In this document: piece by piece, positions 58,725 through 64,000 of the stretch
How the letters are laid out: every line of letters starts with the position of its first letter
Numbering within the stretch: the first letter of the stretch is position 1
NCBI GenBank assembly: GCA_902729315.2
Contig: LR746274.1
Location: forward strand, 6,073,037-6,137,036
Direction of reading: 5' to 3'
Length of the DNA stretch: 64,000 nt
Source of the DNA: Spirodela intermedia
Lineage: Eukaryota > Streptophyta > Magnoliopsida > Alismatales > Araceae
Translations under genes and position numbers: made by a program
The notes under the pieces: model-generated
Database searches by the model: none
What the model was told of the DNA's origin: nothing
What the model saw: the letters and a program-made list of their open reading frames with translations, nothing else

Positions 58725-60049
58725 TCAGCCGTTCAGAGTTCGCTGCGGTTCGACCTCCAAAGTGTTCAGCGTTGAGGGGTTGCTGTTGTAATTTTCCGAG
58801 GTGTTGTCAACGCTCTGGCATTGCAGCAGCTGCTGCTGGAGGCTGTGGACGAGTTTATCTAGCCGTCGGATCATCTTCTCTTGCGACAAGATTATCTGCG
58901 ATACAGGTGGAGAGATGATCGACCCAATCAAAATGAATTTTTTTTCGAAGCATCCATAAAGATTGTGAGGAGGGGAAAAATCGATGGCCAGATACATATA
59001 TATATATATATATATCTGAAATAAAAACCCGAAAACATGGGTTCTCGTCATAATTGTTCTTAAAGAAGAGAAAAAAATTCAACGGGATTCTTGGGGGTCA
59101 ACCATCAAGTTCAACGAGTGGGGATGAAATACAGGAGTAGGCATAAGTATGAAGATAAACTCTTTTGAGACGAAAGAGATATTTACTCCATAGATCGTGT
59201 TCTGGAAAAGTAAATGTTTTGCCGTGTTCCTGGGTCATTCGGAAAAAGAAAAACGTCCACTCCGGTAATAAACAAGGGAGATGACTTTGTGTTTAAAGCA
59301 TTATCGAAGAATCACATCACGCTGTATGATATTGCATGCATCAGCGAAACTGGAATAAAGAAGAATGTGAGGCTGTTGCTAAAACTGTGCAGTTAGGAAT
59401 CTAATGAAGGTTCTTCAATAAGGAAAACCGGTTGGACCGAAGATGGTCTCAGCCAACAACACCAAAGTGAGATGAAAATATTTAAACTCTCCCTGGATTG
59501 TTATCCAACTTTGGTATTTTTATAAAGTAAAATGTAGAATGATCGACATTGATTTTAGGGAGAATTTCATGTTCTGGAAGTCTCTCTTGTAATGCTGTCT
59601 AGGAAGACTAGGCGATGGTGCCCATATGAAGCATGCATTCAAAATCTTTACACTGTCCCTGGTTAGTGATTCAACTTTGGTATTTTTATAATGTAAAATG
59701 TTGAATCATTGACTTTGATGTTAGCGAGAATTTCATGGATGATGTCAGGGAGTCTCAATTGTGATGCTGTCTAGGAGGACTAGTTGATGGTGTCGATCTG
59801 AAGCATGCATTCATCAACTTTGTAGATAGAAACTCCCAGAGACTGGCATCACAGTTTCACATACAAGGAGCAGTGGATATGGAGACTTACCTTTTCTTTA
59901 ACAATTTCCTCTTTCTTCATAGTATGTTGTTCCTTTCCCAAAGTTCTCTGACTTGTATCGATGTCATTCACAAGCTGCTGTTTCCATTCAAATTGGGATG
60001 TGATTATGAGTACTAGTAAAAGAAAGGCAAGCACCATAGGCCTCGTCAT
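58725..60049 (-). CDS. Small membrane-anchored coiled-coil protein, plant-conserved, function unknown
   Basis: Two exons, 60049-59891 and 58895-58725, phase 0, 109 residues. Residues 1-20 (MTRPMVLAFLLLVLIITSQF) are a signal peptide or signal anchor followed by EWKQQLVNDID. Residues 40-90 are a heptad-rich helix (KKEEIVKEKIILSQEKMIRR, LDKLVHSLQQQLLQC). The splice joins KEK to IILSQEK exactly as in similar uncharacterised plant proteins I recall. The tail is Asn/Ser/Thr-rich. No function is known. The roughly 1-kb intron contains a 166-172-bp tandem duplication. A 5' UTR exon probably lies above 60.8 kb. Confidence 0.75.
59470..59812 (-). repeat. Two-copy tandem duplication inside an intron, period 166-172 bp
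   Basis: Shared blocks (plus strand): CTCCCTGG/GTCCCTGG, CAACTTTGGTATTTTTATAA (anchors 59511 and 59677), AAAATGT-GAAT, GAGAATTTCATG, GCTGTCTAGGA (59594 and 59766) and GAAGCATGCATTCA. No microsatellite is attached. Confidence 0.92.
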
Positions 60050-62811
60050 TATCGCAAGCAGATCTCACATAACCTGGAAGAACAATCATTATTACATGGG
60101 AATCATCATCAAATGTGCTCGATCTGAAATCTTACGAAAGTAAGAAAAGAAGTGGTTGCAAACACGAGTCTCATTATTTAAAAAACTCAGTAGAAACTTT
60201 GAATTCAAACTATGAAATTATGACAGATGACAGGAAATTAACAAGATCTTCCGCCAGCCCATGGTACGGTTTAGATGTATGATGATTTCTATATTAGTTT
60301 TAAACTGTAAGATTACCATCAAAGATTGAAAAAAAAAAAAGAATGATTACGAAATTGATAAGCGACGATAGGTACAAGCCATTAAATATCGAAGAAGATA
60401 ACCAGTTCTCAGGTACATCTTTCTCCTGTTCAATAGCGTTCATAAAGAGCATGGAAATTGAGCTCTGCTATTAAAAAAAAAACCCAATCTGTCGATTAGG
60501 AAGATTGCCACGTACAGACGGGAACCACGGCAATGTTGCCTCAAGGAGAGAATCGCTAAAAAAGAAGAAAACCTCAAAGCGGACACAACTTATTCTAGCG
60601 CCAATTTTCCAGCAAACCAGGAAGAATTAGATGCCCGTAATGGGAACCATGACCGAAAAATCAGGATGCTAGAAATGATCCCTTAGCAATCGGAAAAAAC
60701 ATAAATTAGGGCACGACAGAGCCGAGAACTCACGGGGCATTCCATCCAGTTGCAGGCGCGTCCGATTCGAGATCGGCCGACGACGAACCGACGGCTGCAA
60801 CCAGTAGAAATCTCACCTTCTCCGGCCTATCTTAGCAAGAACTCCCAAGGGGAAGGCCCCGACGGCAACTCACCCTCCTCCCAACCACCAGAACAGCGCA
60901 GAAACCTATCGGTTTGACCGATCTCTGGAAGCAGGCAGCGCCGGAGGAGCGTCCTAGCGACGAGGCGAATGGCGCGTCTTTACTCCCGGGGAATTGCAGC
61001 CTGTAGAAGCGACGGGGAGCGGTGAGGGCACCGGCGAAGAACGACACCCTCACGACCTCCACCACTTCCAGACGGTGACGGATATGACGTCATCATGCAG
61101 CGGCTTGAATTCGAAACAAATATCATAATAATGATGAAAGGCGTCGGAGAGAGTGGGGCCCACACTCACCAGGAGAAACGGGAGAGAGAGAGGATAGGTG
61201 GAGCTGCTACGGCTGGTTCCCCAACCCCCCCCCCCCCCGCTGCCGCGAGATGCGTAGGGCTTCTGCGCGTATTTCTGGTAGTTGCATTCGAGGTTCCGTC
61301 GCTTCTCTCTCTTGCTTAGAATTCGGTGGAGAGGCGTATTTCTGGCTACTGCATTTTGGATTGCCTTGCTTCTCTCAGCCGTCATGGATGCAGAGGAGGT
61401 CGGATGATTCTGCGTTCCTCTCCACAGCGAGGCCTGCTTAGCTCTCTCTCTCGCTCTCTACCTCGTGTTTTTTGACTGAGATCGATTAGTAATGCTGTGG
61501 AGAGCACGTTGCGAAGGAAAATTTCCAGAATTCGATGATCTACGGGCGATAGGACATCACCATAGGTTCCCGATGATCAAGGCGTCGTCGACGGCGAAGA
61601 GGTAGGATTATTTATTCAGGTAACCTTCATTCGATTACGCGATTATTTATCTCGCGTAGGCTATGTTCTAAATCTTTCTTGAAGTATGAGGATAACCTTG
61701 ATCGCATCTTCCGTCGATGACTGAGGGAACTTCGTAGGGCGTGCACTGCGTCGTGAATCCGATCTGTAGATAGTGTGCAAGAAGGGAACTCCTAAAGTCT
61801 AGTGAAGCACATTCTATTGGTCAGTATCCGATATTCTCGAGGGGGTGATTTTCTTCCCAAGGGTGAGCATATTTGGAAACCTTTCTCCTTGCGATCTCCG
61901 CCCCTGCATTTTTAGGTAAATTATTTCCGGATCTAACCATTCGTTTCGCATGTTCGCCTGAGTAAGAAATCTGGTGAGAAGGACAAACACATGGCGCCTC
62001 AAATCGTTTTCCGAAACATAAGACACGAATCTCTTCCAGATTCGAGAAGAGAATGCCATCAGAAAGCTTAAAAGTGTTCTCCCAACCAAAATGCGACGTT
62101 CTTTTCTGAAGATTTGATGCATCAATCAGCTGAAACAAACTAATACAAATCCTATCAGATGAGCTGATAGTCCATAGCCGCACTATAATCCTGATACTTT
62201 CAATCTATCATCCATAAAAGTGTATTTCGCGTATAGATTCTATTCCATAGCTGATTGTCATCCATGTAATCGCCATTTGATTGGATAAACTATAATTTTT
62301 GGCAGGAAACAAATTGCTCTGATTCACAGTCATATTCGATTTAAATCTCCGATGCCAAGGTATTCTTAAACAACATTCGATATTTCAAGCTCACATCAAC
62401 GAATTTATCACTGATGCCGATGCCTGATGAAGCTTCGACATCCAATACGAAATGGGTTTTGGCCGGATTTCAAGTGATAACCGTGTTTCTTCATGACTCC
62501 CGCACAAGGTATGTCTTCTAAATCTTCCCAATTTTAATCTAAAACTTAGATTAGCGTTTCATCCAGATCCAAGATTCACAGGAACATTAAAAACATAATT
62601 CGGATAATAATCAAACGATGGGGGATAAATCCCGCATGTCTCAATCATATCCAGTTTCTCCCGTGATATGGGACTAATCTAACACGAACATAGATGGAGA
62701 TCGAAGAACACATGATGCTAGAGATCTCATCCCAGCATAGAAAAAGGTCTTTATATCAAAATTAGATTGCTCTGGAACAGAAAGGAAGTAGGTAGAGATT
62801 GGATCACCTCT
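60050..62811. other. Probable 5' region of the coiled-coil gene and spacer to eS17 3' side
   Basis: 60050-60830 looks like leader/intron sequence. 60830-61450 is GC-rich, promoter-like, with a poly-C run (61227-61237) and a 69-bp partial tandem duplication (GCGTATTTCTGG at about 61268 and 61337). 61450-62780 has no recognised exon; part of it may be a non-coding transcript or lost gene. Confidence 0.4.
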
Positions 62812-63249
62812 CTAGTACCTGCCGCGGCCGGCGGCGCCGCCTCCGCGGCCGCCGTAGAAGCCTGGGCCGCCGGCGCCCTGCGAGGTCTCGGCCTGCTTGA
62901 CGCCGGGGAGGTCAGCCATGCCGAGGGCGGCGAGCATGTCGATGGTCTCCTTGTCGACCTCGATGCCCTCCGTCTTGATAGCGGAGACCTCGGGGACGAA
63001 GTCCATGCGGCGTTCGCGCTCCTCCTCCTGGAGCTTGAGAGAGATGCCCCGCACGGGCCCGCGCTGGATCCGCTTCATCAGGTGGGTCGAGAACCCAGCG
63101 ATCTTGTTGCGGAGGCGCTTGGAGGGGATGATGGCCACCTCCTCTAGGATCTTCTTGTTGGTGTGGAAGTCCAGCGTCATGCGGGAGTAGTACCGCTCAA
63201 TCACCTGCCGGGACGACTTCTTCACCGTCTTCGTCCTCACGCGCCCCAT
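62812..63249 (-). CDS. RPS17: 40S ribosomal protein S17 (eS17)
   Basis: A single exon, 145 residues. The N-terminus [20 protein letters not shown], then [40 protein letters not shown] and [20 protein letters not shown], is eS17 along its whole length. The C-terminal extension ends [19 protein letters not shown], the glycine-rich tail usual in plants. It is a component of the small subunit beak/head region. The length matches the family. The intronless coding region follows a leader with telo-boxes. Confidence 0.98.
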   Translation of the reverse strand: MGRVRTKTVKKSSRQVIERYYSRMTLDFHTNKKILEEVAIIPSKRLRNKIAGFSTHLMKRIQRGPVRGISLKLQEEERERRMDFVPEVSAIKTEGIEVDKETIDMLAALGMADLPGVKQAETSQGAGGPGFYGGRGGGAAGRGRY

Positions 63250-63269
63250 CTTCTTCTTCCTCCCTCACT

Positions 63270-63460
63270 CCTAGGGTTCGGGCTAGGGTTTCGCCTCCGC
63301 CGCCGCCGAGTGCCTGCAGTAAGGGGATGAGAAGGAGAAGAAGAGAAGGGGTGACTCTCTGGTTCTCTTATAGCTCTCGAGGAAGTTAGGGCAACGAAAT
63401 GCCAGCCAGATTTGGGCCGGAAATAGTGGGCTCGACACGGCCCATAGACAAACCCAAAAA
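63270..63460 (-). promoter_or_regulatory. eS17 promoter/leader with telo-boxes and site II motifs
   Basis: On the minus strand AAACCCTA (63291-63284) and a second ACCCTA (about 63275) lie 25-45 bp upstream of the ATG. TGGGCC-type site II elements occur at 63413-63418 and 63440-63445. This combination is characteristic of plant cytosolic ribosomal protein genes. Confidence 0.85.
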
Positions 63461-64000
63461 GCCCACACAGTCCATTTATTTTTGACTGGGTTTTGCAGTA
63501 CTGGGTCGCCGCTTGAGTGCACCGCGACGAGTCGCTTTGGCCGCACCGCGAAGGACTCGGGCCAGACTCGGGGCCGGTGACGAGTTGACTCAGCTCCGTC
63601 GGCTTCTACACTAATTCACACTTAAGTCTTTGACATTTTGACGGTATGATTTTGATTTGATGCTTGTTAGGACCCAAAATGTCAGAGTCCGCACGCTTCA
63701 GAAATAGGCCAAAATTTTGGTTTGACGATTATTAGGATCCACAGTCTGAGAGAGTGGACCCTTCAAAAATAGGCGTATGCCGCTGTGTGTGGCGAGCACA
63801 CGGTATTCTTTAGTAAAAGGCGAAAGAATAGTTCGCTCTGTGCTCACCACGCGGCTGCGTAGTGAACCATGTCGTTCCTACAGCATATTAATATGGCGTC
63901 TCCTGGTGTTGGCTGTCTAAATAATCGATGTGGGACTAAATAGAAAACCATCTCAATAAACTAATGGATCGGTTTATTGCCACTTAGGGAGAACCGGACC
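63461..64000. other. Spacer upstream of eS17
   Basis: A repeated phrase, TTTGA-(T/C)G-TT-(G/A)TTAGGA(C/T)CCA (about 63656-63678 and 63720-63742), lies near GCACACGG/CTCACCACG inverted segments (63790-63850). No coding sequence was recognised. Confidence 0.4.

Noticed and set aside
61814-62183. Minus-strand frames of 103-120 codons near 62 kb
   Set aside because: Two competing frames over the same DNA, neither with a recognisable domain; codon composition is AT-like and not that of neighbouring genes.

Overview
This 64 kb window is nuclear DNA of a flowering plant. Genes have short GT-AG introns, plastid or mitochondrial targeting peptides and plant-only families (IDA-like peptide, VQ, OVATE, GIR1-like, U-box/ARM, TONSOKU). 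Coding exons are GC-rich while introns and spacers are AT-rich, which is compatible with a monocot or early-diverging angiosperm, but I cannot name the species. (CT)n/(GA)n microsatellites are exceptionally frequent, occurring in 5' leaders, introns and spacers every 1-3 kb.

Layout. 0.1-1.4 kb: 3' end of a TONSOKU-like gene (+). 2.9-3.1 kb: complete IDA-like peptide gene (+), followed by three CT-tipped tandem repeats. 5.2-10.2 kb: exons of mitochondrial SDH5 (-), with a probable distant first exon. 11.6-12.7 kb: RZ-1 type zinc-knuckle RNA-binding protein (-). 15.7-18.7 kb: plastid UMP kinase in seven exons (+). 19.4-20.0 kb: MKS1-like VQ protein (-). 21.8-22.8 kb: PUB22/23-like E3 ligase (-) with a repeated promoter. 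24.3-25.8 kb: GT4-type glycosyltransferase (+).

26-40.4 kb is a decayed retrotransposon zone. It holds Ty1-copia and Ty3-gypsy remnants on both strands, at least one of them split by a later insertion, and a truncated copy of the glycosyltransferase 3' end. One intact gene (DUF7138-like, 30.2-30.9 kb) sits inside it.

41.2-64 kb is gene-dense again: NTF2-like protein (+), a single-pass membrane protein with a 10-residue repeat (-), MAK16 (+), an inverted broken copy of the NTF2-like gene's 5' half next to an orphan ORF (-), a conserved plant protein (+), an OVATE protein (+), a GIR1-like protein lacking the expected EAR motif (-), a small membrane-anchored coiled-coil protein (-) and ribosomal protein eS17 (-).

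The genes are not a pathway cluster. MAK16 and eS17 share ribosome-biogenesis roles and telo-box leaders, and the VQ and PUB genes are neighbouring candidates for immune signalling. The most unusual structural signal is a set of tandem duplications at four unrelated loci (3.2, 10.6, 23.0 and 59.6 kb), all with repeat lengths near 161-172 bp and three of them carrying CT/GA tracts. I found no CRISPR array, tRNA, rRNA or prokaryotic element.
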